A stretch of DNA of 64,000 nucleotides from Phytohabitans maris (GCF_031085175.1 NZ_JAVHUY010000037.1:1-64000), one strand, 5' to 3'. Shown: positions 53,533 to 63,584, numbered from the stretch's first letter. The notes: a model not told the origin generated them from the sequence alone. Program-made: numbers and translations.

Positions 53533-53915
53533 GGGCTGCTCCCATCGGAGGGGTGGTCATCGCGATGTGCATGGACGCTTCGTTGTGGCGACCGTGGCAA
53601 GTCGCGGCCGCCCTCCCTTGATGCCGGATTGCGGCGGCGTCGCCGGCCGGTAGCGGCGCGGGCGGACGCGGCGACGATCGCGGCCAGGTCCGCTTCGGAG
53701 AAGCGCAGGTGCTTGCCCAGCAGGGTGCGCGGCACCTGGCCGGCGGCCGCCTTCTTGCGCAGCCAGGACTCGCGGACGCGCAGGCGGCGGGCGGCCTCGG
53801 CAGGCGTGTAGAGCAGGACATCACCGTCATCGGCCGGCACTGCGTCGGGTCGACGCACGGGGTGGTCCTGCGAGTTGGGGTTGGTGGATCGGTTCGAGTG
53901 GTATGGCGTAGCCAT
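53520..53915 (-). CDS. Helix-turn-helix excisionase-like protein
   Basis: 131 residues, ATG at 53915. The central part LLYTPAEAARRLRVRESWLR then KKAAAGQVPRTLLGKHLRFS is the MerR/excisionase-type HTH (DUF-free 'helix-turn-helix domain' family) found next to integrases. Arg-rich C-terminal tail. Its 3' end overlaps the integrase start by 13 bases, so both are co-expressed; it probably sets the direction of recombination. Confidence 0.8.
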   Translation of the reverse strand: MATPYHSNRSTNPNSQDHPVRRPDAVPADDGDVLLYTPAEAARRLRVRESWLRKKAAAGQVPRTLLGKHLRFSEADLAAIVAASARAATGRRRRRNPASREGGRDLPRSPQRSVHAHRDDHPSDGSSPWHG

Positions 53916-54520
53916 CAGTGAGCTCCAAGATCGGTTCGTTGGTCGAGAGAGCCGGCGGCGCCGGCAAGAAACGGCGACGGCCGGCACCCTGCGGGCACCG
54001 GCCGATGGAATGGGCCTATGAACTTGTTGATCTTTGAACGTGGCCGCTCGGGCGTCGCGGGCGCCGACCACAGCGCGGGCGGGACCGGCGTCCGGGGTCA
54101 CATCGGCGCAGATTCGCGATCACCTACAGCCGTTCTGAGCTGCGGCCGCAGACCGACAGACTTTTACTTCGTAGGTGTGCCGCTATACCATCGAAGATCA
54201 TCGAGTAAAATGGGTGCTTGACCTGCGGCTTTTGATGGTCGCTTCGCGACGCCGCGTCCCATGTGGACTGGGGCGGCTCGTAGGTGCCTCGTCTGTTCGG
54301 GATACGGCGTGGCGTGCTGGGTCTGTGGGTCTCGGGTTGGGCCGAATGAGTGACGATGCATCTAGGGCGACGAGATGATTCTGGGAATGCGGTCGATGCA
54401 GCCGTTGCCGTGGTCGCCCCGGCTGTCGACCTGAGCGGCCAGGCCGGGCGGAGTGTCGGTCCGGATCAACTTGCTGGCGAAGGTGCCGGACGACCCGGTG
54501 GGCCGCCCGGCACGATCCGC
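53916..54520. other. Intergenic region upstream of the excisionase
   Basis: About 600 bases. Apart from the promoter-like site at 54182-54209 I see no convincing gene: the open frames here are short and Arg-rich. It may hold the element's attachment or control sequences, but no direct repeat was found by eye. Confidence 0.4.
54182..54209 (-). promoter_or_regulatory. Candidate sigma70 promoter reading towards the excisionase
   Basis: On the minus strand TTTACT (complement of 54204-54209) and TATAGC (54182-54187) are separated by 16 bases in a locally AT-rich stretch. It would give a leader of about 260 bases before the excisionase start. Confidence 0.3.
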
Positions 54521-54829
54521 TCACGTCATCGCGTACGTCGGCGCGGCGCTGTCGAAGTCCAGTTTCGGGGCCTCGTCGGGGTATGCGGTGACGTCCCACC
54601 GCAGGCGCGCTTCGACGGTGAAGCTCACCCAGGACATGTGGTCGTTCCAGTCGAACTCGAGGACCTCGAACCCGTCGTCGTCCTCGGCGGCGTAGACGTC
54701 GCTCTTGTACATGTGACCGTCGACCTCGGCCACGACCTCGACCGTGCCGATCACGGTCCCGGCGTCATCGGTCTCCTTCGGGTCCCAGTTCAGGGTGTCG
54801 AGGTCGGGGTACACGGCGGTGACGGACAA
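54521..54829 (-). CDS. Small acidic hypothetical protein
   Basis: 102 residues, TTG at 54829 or GTG a few codons later; an in-frame stop lies just upstream. Sequence VIGTVEVVAEVDGHMYKSDV, AAEDDDGFEVLEFDWNDHMS, WVSFTVEARLRWDVTAYPDE is acidic and beta-rich, with no signal or membrane segment. Divergent from the PD-(D/E)xK gene 20 bases away, so it may belong to the same module (for example as an inhibitor), but this is inference. Family not recognised. Confidence 0.5.
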   Translation of the reverse strand: MSVTAVYPDLDTLNWDPKETDDAGTVIGTVEVVAEVDGHMYKSDVYAAEDDDGFEVLEFDWNDHMSWVSFTVEARLRWDVTAYPDEAPKLDFDSAAPTYAMT

Positions 54830-54848
54830 TCTGTTTGTGAATCACGGC

Positions 54849-56295
54849 ATGACGACCTACGCCGAGTTCGTCGCGGCGATCGCGCGGTTCGACCCGGTTC
54901 CGCTGCTCGGTCTCCTCGCCGGAGCCTCGGCGCGCCAGGAGGTTGAGGGGATATCTGGCGCCACCTCGCCGTGGTCGATCCCGTCGATCGCGCGGGAGAG
55001 CCTCGCGCACGGTGCCGACGGCGGCGTTGTCCCCACCGAGGCAGACCTGATCGAGCTCGGACGCATCCACCACAACCTGCACGATCCTTACGTCTCAGAA
55101 TGGCAGGACGGCGACGGCTTCGACGGCTTGCTCGTCCGCGCCGTGTATGAGCAGATTCCGTTCAGGCACGCTGTCGAGCGCGAACACGCGCGCTCGATCG
55201 CCTTGTACGACCGCGACTATGAGGCCTTGCCCCGATCCTGCGCGGTGCTCAGCCAGGCGTCGTGGGAGCGGGGCCTCGGCCGGCCGATCGGAGTCGTTCT
55301 TCGGTCCGCTGCCGTCATCCGCATGATCGCGGCCAGAAACAGCGGCTGGTTCGACCCGAGTTGGCTACGCCGCGCTGTGCACGCCGGCACGCTCGAGGAC
55401 GCCGCGGTGACCTCCGACGACGTCAAGTTCGTCTTCAACGAGTTCTTCGTCGCCGACTACGCCGACCACCGCCGCTGGGCGGCGGAGAAGCGCCACGAGG
55501 ACGCGCGTCTACGTCGGCTGGACTTCAATCCGCTCGTCACGCATCCTTTCGTCCGCATGCCCGACGGCCACTGCATCGCGCCCAGCATGCACCTCGTCGC
55601 CAAGCGACTGGGACCGGCGTCGCTGTACGCCATCGGAAACGAGTTGTGGCCCCGGCCGGACAAGGCCACCAAGGGCGCGACACCTTTCAGTGGCGACGCC
55701 GGCGTGGTTCTGGAGGCGTACGTCGGCGAGTTGCTCGCCCGCCTCAATCCCACGCTCCTCATTCCCGAGCGCTCCTACCCGACTAGGGACGGGGAGCGGA
55801 TGACGGCCGACTTCACCCTCGGGCCAGCCAGACATCACCGTCGTCTTCGAGGTCAAGTCCGCACGGGTGAACCTTCAGAACCGCCTCGGCTTCGCCGCCT
55901 ATCTCAGGGACGCGTATGACGACGTGGGCCACGCCGTCAAGCAGGTCAACAGGACCGCCGGGATGATCTCCCGCGAGGACAAGATCTTCCCCGAGCGCTT
56001 TTCGCGGAACATCAGGGGCATCATCGTTGTCGCCGAGCCCCACTACATGATCAACAGCAAGCAGTACCGTCAGCTGACACTCGACGATCCCTTGTCCCAG
56101 ACGATGACCACCCTGCGGCTGCCCGAAGCCGACTACCCCACCACGGTCGTGTCCCTGGAGGAGCTGGAGGAGATCGTCGAGCTGGTCTTCAAGACCGGCA
56201 CGTTCGAGCTGCTCGACGTCCTCACCACGCCGGGGCAGAACGGCACCGAGGTCGGCGCAATCCTCGCCCGCTACCGAGCACAGAACGTCATTTAG
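54849..56295 (+). pseudogene. PD-(D/E)xK nuclease-like gene with a frameshift in the active-site region
   Basis: Two frames join into one protein of about 481 residues if one base is skipped at 55824: 325 codons from ATG 54849 ending RMTADFTLG, then QPDITVVFEVKSARVN and 140 more residues. The joined motif (Asp in ADF, Glu and Lys in FEVK) is the PD-(D/E)xK nuclease core. The N-terminal half (TTYAEFVAAIARFDPVPLLG, FVFNEFFVADYADHRRWAAE) and the C-terminal half (NIRGIIVVAEPHYMINSKQY) are well-formed protein. The extra C either inactivates the gene or is a sequencing error. Precedes the Argonaute operon and is separated from it by a hairpin. Confidence 0.6.
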
Positions 56296-56392
56296 CCCGC
56301 GGACGCTTCGGCGAAACAGTTCCACGCCCGGCGCGCCGAGGCACCGGCCCGGCGCTGCGGTGAAGCGGGCCTATGTCAGCCGCAGGATTGGC

Positions 56393-56421
56393 CCTTGACC
56401 AGGTCCTTGGCCTGGTCAAGG
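56393..56421. terminator. Hairpin between nuclease-like gene and Argonaute
   Basis: CCTTGACCAGG-TCCTTGG-CCTGGTCAAGG: perfect 11-bp arms, 7-base loop, 98 bases past the nuclease-like stop and 124 before the Argonaute start. It may end the upstream transcript or act as an operator for the Argonaute operon. Confidence 0.5.
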
Positions 56422-56544
56422 TGTCGTACATGCCTTGTAGCGTCTTGGTTGGACGTACTGCGGAGCCCCCCGGTGACGCTGAACGTCTCTCGGGGTCCTT
56501 CGGGCACTTGGTTGAGGTTGGCGTCGAATGATGGGAGTTGAGCA

Positions 56545-58888
56545 GTGGTGGCCGGTGTTCCCACTCCTCCACGGCGGGTGCCGCCGAACTTGGTGGCGAA
56601 CTTCCTGCCGGTTCGGTTCCGTGGCCGTGATGCCTTCTACGCCGGAGTGGTGCCGTTTGAGTCCGGTGACCAGCTCGACGCCCTCCGTGCAGAGCTGCGG
56701 GGCTCGTACGTCGTTGCTCGCGAGGGCCACCGCGTAGTGTGCGCGCCGTTGACGGACGGCACCAACGAGATCGGCGAGCAGGAAGAGTTCGTGCTCCGCG
56801 AGCACAAGGGCTTGGCGATGCGGCTCCTGCGGGAGGCGCTGATCCGCGAGGTGATCGCGATGCGTTACCAGCTGCGCTCCGTTCGCCCACCCGACGTTCG
56901 TGTCCCGGTACTCCCAGCAGGACCTTCTCGCCCAGGCCGCGGGTGACATGCGGGGCGCGCTAGGTGGGCTGCACGTTTTTCCTCAGTTCTACCTGGACAC
57001 TCGGGTCAGCGGCCCGAGCTCGAAGCCGGGCGTGATCGTCGGGGTGAAGACCCGGTACGAGATCGACCTGACCGTGGCCGAGCTACTTGAGCGGGGCCTT
57101 GAGATGCAGGGCCGGTACGTGCTGGCCAAGACCGGTGAGGTGCCGTTCAACCCGGACCTCGACGAGCACGCGTACCGGCGGCTTGTTGGTGCGGTCGATT
57201 CGGTACGCGGCGGCCGGCTGCACCTGCGTGACGCCCCGAAAGTCCAGGAGGTAGAGGCCGGCGAGGCGTGGCTCGAAGGCCGCCTCGACACGTTCAAGGA
57301 CGTGGTCAAGGCCCTCACCGGCGGCCGGCACGAGGCCCTGTTGGACCGGCTGGAGGAGGCCGCGTTCGGCCTGACCGGCGCCGAAGGCCGCCTGGCCCGG
57401 ACCACCGCGCTGGCGAACCGCCTCGCCGAAGGCGGCCCGCTACGGATCGCCGATGGAGTCGAGGTCGAGATCGGGCTCCCGATCGGCAGCACGTCGGCCA
57501 GCTCCCGCGCCCCGCGGGCGCAGTCGACGAAGTTCGACGAGCCGACGTTCGTCTTCGACCAGGGCGGCGACAAGACCAACCGGTCTGCGGAGAAGGGGCT
57601 GGCGGAGTACGGCCCGTTCGACTCGCAGTTCTTCACGCCTCGCCGGCCCCGGATCGTGGTGCTGACGCCGCGCGCGTTCCAGGGCGGTGTCGAGGTCTTC
57701 ATGCACGCGTTCCGGCAGGGCGTACCTGACGGCAGGGTGTTCACCCAGGGCTTCGCGCGTAAGTACCGGCTCTCCGACTGCGACGTGGTTATCGAGGCGT
57801 TCGAGGCGACCGGCCCGTGCGACGTCGCCGCGTACCGCGAGGCGTGTCTGGCCGCCGCGCAACGTGCTCCCAAACCGGACCTCGCGGTGGTGATCACCAG
57901 TGAGGCTCAGGAGCACCTGCAGGGTGACCAAAGCCCGTATTTGGTGGCCAAGTCGACCTTGATGGGCCAGGGCGTCCCGGTGCAGGAGATGCAGATCGAG
58001 ACGATCCGCCGCGGGGACATCGCCTACCCGCTGGACAGCATGGCCTTGCAGTGCTACGCCAAGCTCGGCGGCATCCCGTTCGTGATCGCCGCGACGCGCA
58101 CGATCGCGCACGAGCTCGTGATCGGCATTGGCAGCGCGCACATCAAACCGAGCCGGTTCGGGCCGCCGGAGCGGGTCGTGGGCATCACCACGGTCTTCTC
58201 CGCTGATGGCAACTACATCTTGTCAAACACCTCGCGGGAGGCCGACTACGACCAGTACCCGCAGGAGCTGCTGCGCGCGCTGCGGGTGTGCATCGAGGAG
58301 GTGAAGCAGCGCAACGGCTGGCAGCCCGACGACGCGATCCGGCTGATCTTCCACGTTTTCAAGGCGCTCAAGGACGCCGAGGCCGAAGCCGTCAAGTCCT
58401 TGGTGACCGAGATGCTCGCCGAGTTCCGGGCAGTCGAGTTCGCCTTCGTCCACGTCGGCGACGAGCACGACTGGTGCCTGTTCGACACCACCGCCGACGG
58501 TGTCGGCAGCGCCAGGATGCCGTCCGGGAACCGCCAGCCCAAGGGCCGCTACGTGCCACGCCGCGGACACGCCGTGCTGATCAGCGACACCGAGGTCCTG
58601 CTGACCGTCTCCGGCCCATATGACATCAAACGCCCGACGCACGGGCTGCCCCGTCCGCTGCTGCTCAAGCTCCACCGCGCATCGACGTTCACCGACATCG
58701 AGTACCTGGCCGGCCAAGCGTTCCGGTTCACCGCGATGTCATGGCGCCGGTTCTACCCCTCCAGCAAACCGATCACGATCATGTATTCCGATCTGATCGC
58801 GTCCCTGCTCGGCCGCCTGCGGCATGTACGGAACTGGAACGCGGACATCCTGCGCACCGCCTTCCCCACCAGCCGGTGGTTCCTGTGA
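56545..58888 (+). pseudogene. Long prokaryotic Argonaute, PIWI site inactive, frameshifted near N terminus
   Basis: GTG at 56545 has GGGAG seven bases upstream. Frame one gives 112 residues (NLVANFLPVRFRGRDAFYAG); skipping one G near 56881 continues in the next frame with FAHPTFVSRYSQQDLLAQAA, giving about 780 residues, the usual long-pAgo length. N domain: GLHVFPQFYLDTRV, GVIVGVKTRYEIDLTV. MID: SPYLVAKSTLMGQGVPVQEM (Y..K..Q guide-binding pattern). PIWI: CYAKLGGIPFVI, then ELVIGIGSAHI, where active enzymes have Asp after IGI, and a late HGLPRPLLLKLHR. The first catalytic Asp is Gly here, so target cleavage is unlikely; this is the long-B type that calls on a separate effector. It overlaps the nuclease gene behind it (GTGA). 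Alternatively, the gene starts at GTG 56900 as a 662-residue protein lacking part of the N domain. Confidence 0.75.
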
Positions 58889-60189
58889 ACAGCCCGACGC
58901 CTGAAGCCTCCGAGATCGTTGCTCAGCAGCTCGGCAGTCAGCTGGTCGTTTTGGAGCGGAGTCTCGCCTCCGCGAACCGGCCGGGCAACCTCGATGGGCT
59001 CTTCGCCCATCACCTGCTCCAGGGCATCGACGTGTCTTTCACCTGGGATGTCAACCCGCTCAACGGGCCGTGGCTCGACCAGCATGCCGACCGGCTCGGC
59101 GACGCCCCGGTGCTCGCCGCCCTCGGATACGCGCGGACGCACTCCACACGACACGGCAACGACGTCGCCCAGACCACGCTCGTCAACGGCCTGCGGAACC
59201 TGATGCGGCGGGACCCGCTCCCGGCCGACGGCGTCACCTTCATGCATGACCCCCGTCAACTGCTTGGGATCGCGCTCGCCGCCGCAGCCGTTGAGGCGGA
59301 GCTTCCTCAGGTGCGTGAGTGGCTACTTGAGGCGCTGGCAGACAGCCGATTCCGCGCAGACGGCGCACACCTGGAGCTGCTCCGCCGGCATGTGCGGGCG
59401 ATGCTCACCGACCAGGCGTCGATACTGCCCGACCCGGCCAGCTCAGGTGACCTGGTTGACCTCGCGTTGACTCACTTGATGGTCACGGCTGGCACGGCGC
59501 GTTTCGTCGATCCGGACACCGACCTGCCTAGGGTCCAACGCCGAATCCTGACCGGCCTGCTGCGCACCGATGCGGGCGAGTTGTCGGTCGGCGAAGCGGC
59601 CCTGCTCCGTTCCGCGGCCGGGCGGATCATCGACAGCACGATGCTCAGTCGCAACCACGTCGGCGTCGTCCTGCGTCGCTTCCCCGCCGCGATGAAGCGG
59701 TGGCGGTGGGACGACCCAGCCGACATGAAGCACCCGATCCGCTGGGAGGTCAGCTCTGAGCGGGAGGTGCAGGACATCGTCTGGATCTTGCTCCGCGCCG
59801 TGTTCGACGACCTCGTCGACGAGGAGCCGCTGCCACAGCTCGGGCACAGCTCCTACCGCTCGGACTTCGGGCTGCCCCATCTCGGCGTCCTCGTCGAGAT
59901 CAAGTACGTCCGATCCGCGGGCGAGTTCAAGCATATCGAGAAGCAGGTCTTCGAAGACTCCGTCGCGTACCTGCGTGACCGCACCACCTACAAGAAGATC
60001 ATCGTGTTCATCTACGACGCCTCGTCCTCGGTGCAGGAGCACGACGTCACCACCTCCGCCCTCCTGGCGCTGGAAGATGTGATCGACGTCGTGATCGTGT
60101 CCCGTCCCAGCCAACTTCCCCCGCCTGGCGCCGATCTCGGTGGGACATCGCCAGCGGCGCGAAGATCCCGCACCAAGAAGGCCGCCTGA
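58885..60189 (+). CDS. Argonaute-associated PD-(D/E)xK protein
   Basis: 434 residues, GTG inside the Argonaute stop codon, so translationally coupled. The first 310 residues are helical and unrecognised (IVAQQLGSQLVVLERSLASA, VGVVLRRFPAAMKRWRWDDP). Residues 322-420 hold a PD-(D/E)xK nuclease core: SYRSDFGLPHLGVLVEIKYV with D327, E338 and K340, then KKIIVFIYDASSSV. A Lys-rich tail follows. Long-B Argonautes with dead PIWI sites are known to pair with such nucleases, which degrade DNA once guided binding occurs. The partner role is inferred from overlap and motif. Confidence 0.75.
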   Translation: MNSPTPEASEIVAQQLGSQLVVLERSLASANRPGNLDGLFAHHLLQGIDVSFTWDVNPLNGPWLDQHADRLGDAPVLAALGYARTHSTRHGNDVAQTTLVNGLRNLMRRDPLPADGVTFMHDPRQLLGIALAAAAVEAELPQVREWLLEALADSRFRADGAHLELLRRHVRAMLTDQASILPDPASSGDLVDLALTHLMVTAGTARFVDPDTDLPRVQRRILTGLLRTDAGELSVGEAALLRSAAGRIIDSTMLSRNHVGVVLRRFPAAMKRWRWDDPADMKHPIRWEVSSEREVQDIVWILLRAVFDDLVDEEPLPQLGHSSYRSDFGLPHLGVLVEIKYVRSAGEFKHIEKQVFEDSVAYLRDRTTYKKIIVFIYDASSSVQEHDVTTSALLALEDVIDVVIVSRPSQLPPPGADLGGTSPAARRSRTKKAA

Positions 60190-60228
60190 CCACCACGCGC
60201 CAGTGCTGGTCACATGTTTGGGAGGATG

Positions 60229-61869
60229 TCAGGAGGCCAGCTTGACTAGCGGCGCGACGAGCGGCTGGGGATCATCGCCGAACAGCAGCACGACCGTCTT
60301 GTGGCGCGCGCGGCTGAGCACGACGTAGAGCAGCTTGGAACCGGTGTCGAACGGCTCCTTCTTCTCGGAGCCGTAGAAGTCGTTGCTGCGCAGGACGACG
60401 ATGGTGGCGTCGGCTTCCCGGCCCTTGGTCTGGTAGAGGCCCATGAGTTGGACCGGCGTCGCCGGTTCGCCGACGGTGTGGGTGAGTAGCCCGGTGCGGT
60501 GGGTGTCGATCGCGGCGGCGAGGTGCTCGAGCGCGTCGGCCGGGTCGGGGTGGCGGCGTAGGTGGCGTGCGACCAACGGTTGCAGCAGTCGGGCAGCGCT
60601 GTGCCAGTGGCTCTGGCCACGGGTCAGGCCAAGGGTGGCGTGCGCGCCGGCGGCGTGCTCGGCGGCGTCCGCGGTGCCGTCGGCGAGCAGGGCTTCGCGG
60701 AGCTCGGTAAGGCGCCGGTCCAACGTCGCGGGCATGCCAGGGCGGCCGAGGAGCATCCACGCGAGGTCGGGCGCCTGCCGGCCGCGCACCGAGCTGGTGA
60801 CGAATACCGCGAGCTGCTGCCGTACCAGGTCCCAGTCGTCAACCCCGGCAGCGAAGCGGACCATCGTGTGCTGCGCCTCAAGTGCAGCGGTCAGGCATTC
60901 GGGCAGGCCGATGATCTCGTGGTTGATGCCGCGTTGGGTGAGCTGGTCGGACAGACCGGTGGTCGCGTCGATGTGGTGGCTGAACACGCCAACGGTGTGG
61001 CCTTCCTCGCGCAGGCGTTGCACCGTCTCGGCCACGACGTCGGCCTCCTGGTTCAACGGCAGGCCGGCGCGTACCTGTAGCCGGCCGCTGTCCAGTGCGG
61101 CGGTGACCGCATCGTGCGTGAACTCGCGGCGGCGGATGGCCGCCGCCGCGGCGGGCAGGATGTTGCTCGGATCTCGGTGTGACACGTCCGGCAGGTCGAG
61201 CCGGCGGGCGCCCAGGGCCATCGCGGCGTCCAGCCGCTCGGGCCCGACGCCGACAACGCCGGGCAGGGTGCTGTAGATGCATTGGTTCGGGTCGCCGAGC
61301 AGCAGCAGCCGCGCCTCGCCGCGGATGGTGGTCAGCAGTTCGAACTGGCGGTCGTCGGTGTCCTGGAACTCGTCGCTGACGATGATCGACCACCGCGCCT
61401 GCAGGTGCTCGCGGACGGCGGGCACCGCGCACAGTTCGAGCGCGCGGGGCAGCATGTCCTGGTAGCGGACAGCGTCGTCCGCGCGGAACAGCTTGGCTTC
61501 GGTCTCTGTGCGCATCTGCGGGTCGGTCAGACCGATGACGGCTCCCCACCGGGTCAGCAGGCGCCACGCGAACGCGTGGAACGTAGTGATCTCGACACGG
61601 GACTGGTACGGACCAAGCACCTCGGCGGTGCGGTCCAGGATCTGCGCCACCGACGAGCGGGAGAACGACAAGAACAACGCCCGCGCGGCCGGCCGCCGCT
61701 CCCGACCGTGCAACTCCGCGACACGCTGTTGGTCGACACGCTCCAGGTGCGCGCGCACCGCGGCCGCCGCCGTGGTGGTCTTTCCCGTGCCGGCACCGCC
61801 ACACACCAGCAGGACCGCGTCGTCGGCGTCGATGATCTCCTGCTGTTCATCGCCAGGCTTGTAGGTCAT
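60229..61869 (-). CDS. UvrD-like helicase (GajB-like)
   Basis: 546 residues, ATG overlapping the OLD-like stop (ATGA). Superfamily 1A motifs in order: Walker A LLVCGGAGTGKTTTAAAAV, ITTFHAFAWRLLTRWG (motif Ic), SIIVSDEFQDTDDRQFELL (motif II), LLLLGDPNQCIYS (III), QLMGLYQTKGREADATIVVL (V), LLYVVLSRARHKTVVLLFGD (VI). The length (about 500-550) and tight coupling to an OLD nuclease gene match GajB of Gabija rather than housekeeping UvrD/PcrA. Convergent with the Argonaute-nuclease operon, 39 bases away. Confidence 0.85.
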   Translation of the reverse strand: MTYKPGDEQQEIIDADDAVLLVCGGAGTGKTTTAAAAVRAHLERVDQQRVAELHGRERRPAARALFLSFSRSSVAQILDRTAEVLGPYQSRVEITTFHAFAWRLLTRWGAVIGLTDPQMRTETEAKLFRADDAVRYQDMLPRALELCAVPAVREHLQARWSIIVSDEFQDTDDRQFELLTTIRGEARLLLLGDPNQCIYSTLPGVVGVGPERLDAAMALGARRLDLPDVSHRDPSNILPAAAAAIRRREFTHDAVTAALDSGRLQVRAGLPLNQEADVVAETVQRLREEGHTVGVFSHHIDATTGLSDQLTQRGINHEIIGLPECLTAALEAQHTMVRFAAGVDDWDLVRQQLAVFVTSSVRGRQAPDLAWMLLGRPGMPATLDRRLTELREALLADGTADAAEHAAGAHATLGLTRGQSHWHSAARLLQPLVARHLRRHPDPADALEHLAAAIDTHRTGLLTHTVGEPATPVQLMGLYQTKGREADATIVVLRSNDFYGSEKKEPFDTGSKLLYVVLSRARHKTVVLLFGDDPQPLVAPLVKLAS

Positions 61870-63584
61870 GGCAGCTCGATCTCGACCAGCACGGTCGTGG
61901 CGGGCGGGTTGGCGAGGGTGTCAAGGACCTTCTTCGCCAGCGGCGGCGTATTGCCGGGCGGCAGTGCTTCAACGAACGGCTGGTGCAGCCCACCCTTGCT
62001 CTTGAGCGCCTTCTTGATCGCCTTCTCAAGGTCAGCGTCGTCGATCGAGCTGACGTCGATCCCGGCCAACTCGTGCTCGGTCACCAGCCGTTCGAACGCG
62101 GTCCGCAAGCGCGCGGCGTCGACGCCGTGCACCAGTGCTCGCTCGACCGAGGAGCGCTCGGGCAGCTGGATCACGTGCTCGGCCAGGGCGGTCAGCTCGG
62201 CGATGAGGGCGGTGTCCCCGCCGGGCTTGTCGTTGTCGAGGACCACCTGGACGTGGAATCCGAGCGCGGCGGCCAGCCGTGCCAACTTCGGCAGCTCGTC
62301 CTTGCCGCCGTCACCGTTGGCCGGCGCGACCATCCGCACCCCATACGCCGCTGGCGGCGCGATACCCAAGCTACGCAGCCGCCGATCGGCGACCGCGGTG
62401 TAGCCCTCCAGGTCGTGTGGGCCTTCCAGAACCGCAACCGTGCGGGCCGTCATCGCGGGGAGCAGGAGCGGGTGCAGGTACCGACGGGCGGCGCGCTCCT
62501 TGCGATCGGTCGTCGCGGCCAGCTGATGCGCACGGCGCCCGCCGTGGCTGCGGGTCAACCGGATCATCTGCTCCGGCACGAAAGCACGAACCACCTCCGG
62601 CCGGCGGGTGGACAGCCACACCTGTCCGCTGTTGCGACGCAGCCGAGAGGCCAGGTACTCGGCCGAGGCGGCGTCCAGGTCGTCGCCGAAGTCGTCGCCG
62701 AGCACGATCGCCCCGGGCGCGGCCGCGGAGACCACCGCCTCGGCCGCGGTCAGCACACCGGTGGTGGTCGAGCCGTGCGCGGTCAGCGGGAGCGCGCCGG
62801 CGGCGTCCAAAGCGAGGGTGGGGCGCAAGGCGCGCAAGATCGCGCTGACAGATCCGTCGTCCGCGGCGAACCCGACTTCGTCCGCGGGTGCGCTGCTGGT
62901 CATCTCCAGCAGCTGCGCGGCACCAGCATCCAGGACCTCCTCGATGGTCTTGCGGACCGCGCTGCTAGCCGCCAACGCCTCGGTGGCGGTCTCCACGTCC
63001 GTGCCGAGCGTGGTCAACGCGGCCAGCAGGTCGGGCTCGTCGGCCTCGGCCACCAACCGGCGGAAAACCCCGTCTGGCCGCAGCTGCAGCGGCGCGCGTC
63101 GGTCCAGCACGATCGGTGCCAGCAGCTCCCGGTCGGCGCGCGGCACCCGGGTACCGGTCTTCGGGTACTCCACCCAGTGTTCGGCGGTCTCGCTCGCCGG
63201 GTCGTAACGAAGCCGGTAGCACAACCGCAGACCCAACAATGCCTCGTCGGCCTGGTCTTGGGCTGCGAGCAGGCCGGTCTCCGGGTCGGTCAGCTCCAGC
63301 CAGTCCTCAAGCTCCTGCTCGACCACCGCGCCGAGGTCCACAAGCGTCACCTCGACCTCGGTCAGCTCCTCTACGTCCTCACCGGACGCGGGGAACGGCC
63401 GGTGGACATCCAACGGATCCGGCCTGGCCATGGTGCTGCGCGGCTCGAGCACCCGCCGGAGCCCGGTGAGCAAATCGCTCCGGCCGGCACGCGGCTCGCC
63501 GACCACCACCACGTGGTCGTCCGGGCAAAACACCATGTCCGCGAAGCCGCGGAAGCGCTGCAAGCGGACCCTGACCACACGCAC
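61866..63584 (-). CDS. OLD-family ATPase/TOPRIM nuclease (GajA-like)
   Basis: About 572 residues; GTG 63584 has GGAGG eleven bases upstream, and a TTG at 63602 would add six residues. N-terminal SMC-like ATPase: RVRLQRFRGFADMVF, then VVVVGEPRAGRSDLL, where the Walker A lysine is Arg; the Walker B-like part is GAIVLGDDFGDDLD and the D-loop region VWLSTRRPEVV. C-terminal TOPRIM: TVAVLEGPHDLEGYTAVADR (catalytic Glu) and FHVQVVLDNDKPGGDTALI (D-x-D). Matches class 2 OLD proteins paired with UvrD-like helicases, such as Gabija GajA. The degenerate nucleotide motif is odd and may alter ATP use. Confidence 0.82.
   Translation of the reverse strand: MRVVRVRLQRFRGFADMVFCPDDHVVVVGEPRAGRSDLLTGLRRVLEPRSTMARPDPLDVHRPFPASGEDVEELTEVEVTLVDLGAVVEQELEDWLELTDPETGLLAAQDQADEALLGLRLCYRLRYDPASETAEHWVEYPKTGTRVPRADRELLAPIVLDRRAPLQLRPDGVFRRLVAEADEPDLLAALTTLGTDVETATEALAASSAVRKTIEEVLDAGAAQLLEMTSSAPADEVGFAADDGSVSAILRALRPTLALDAAGALPLTAHGSTTTGVLTAAEAVVSAAAPGAIVLGDDFGDDLDAASAEYLASRLRRNSGQVWLSTRRPEVVRAFVPEQMIRLTRSHGGRRAHQLAATTDRKERAARRYLHPLLLPAMTARTVAVLEGPHDLEGYTAVADRRLRSLGIAPPAAYGVRMVAPANGDGGKDELPKLARLAAALGFHVQVVLDNDKPGGDTALIAELTALAEHVIQLPERSSVERALVHGVDAARLRTAFERLVTEHELAGIDVSSIDDADLEKAIKKALKSKGGLHQPFVEALPPGNTPPLAKKVLDTLANPPATTVLVEIELP

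Noticed and set aside
54018-54221. A short plus-strand frame downstream of the excisionase promoter region
   Set aside because: No ribosome binding site, no family and poor protein composition.
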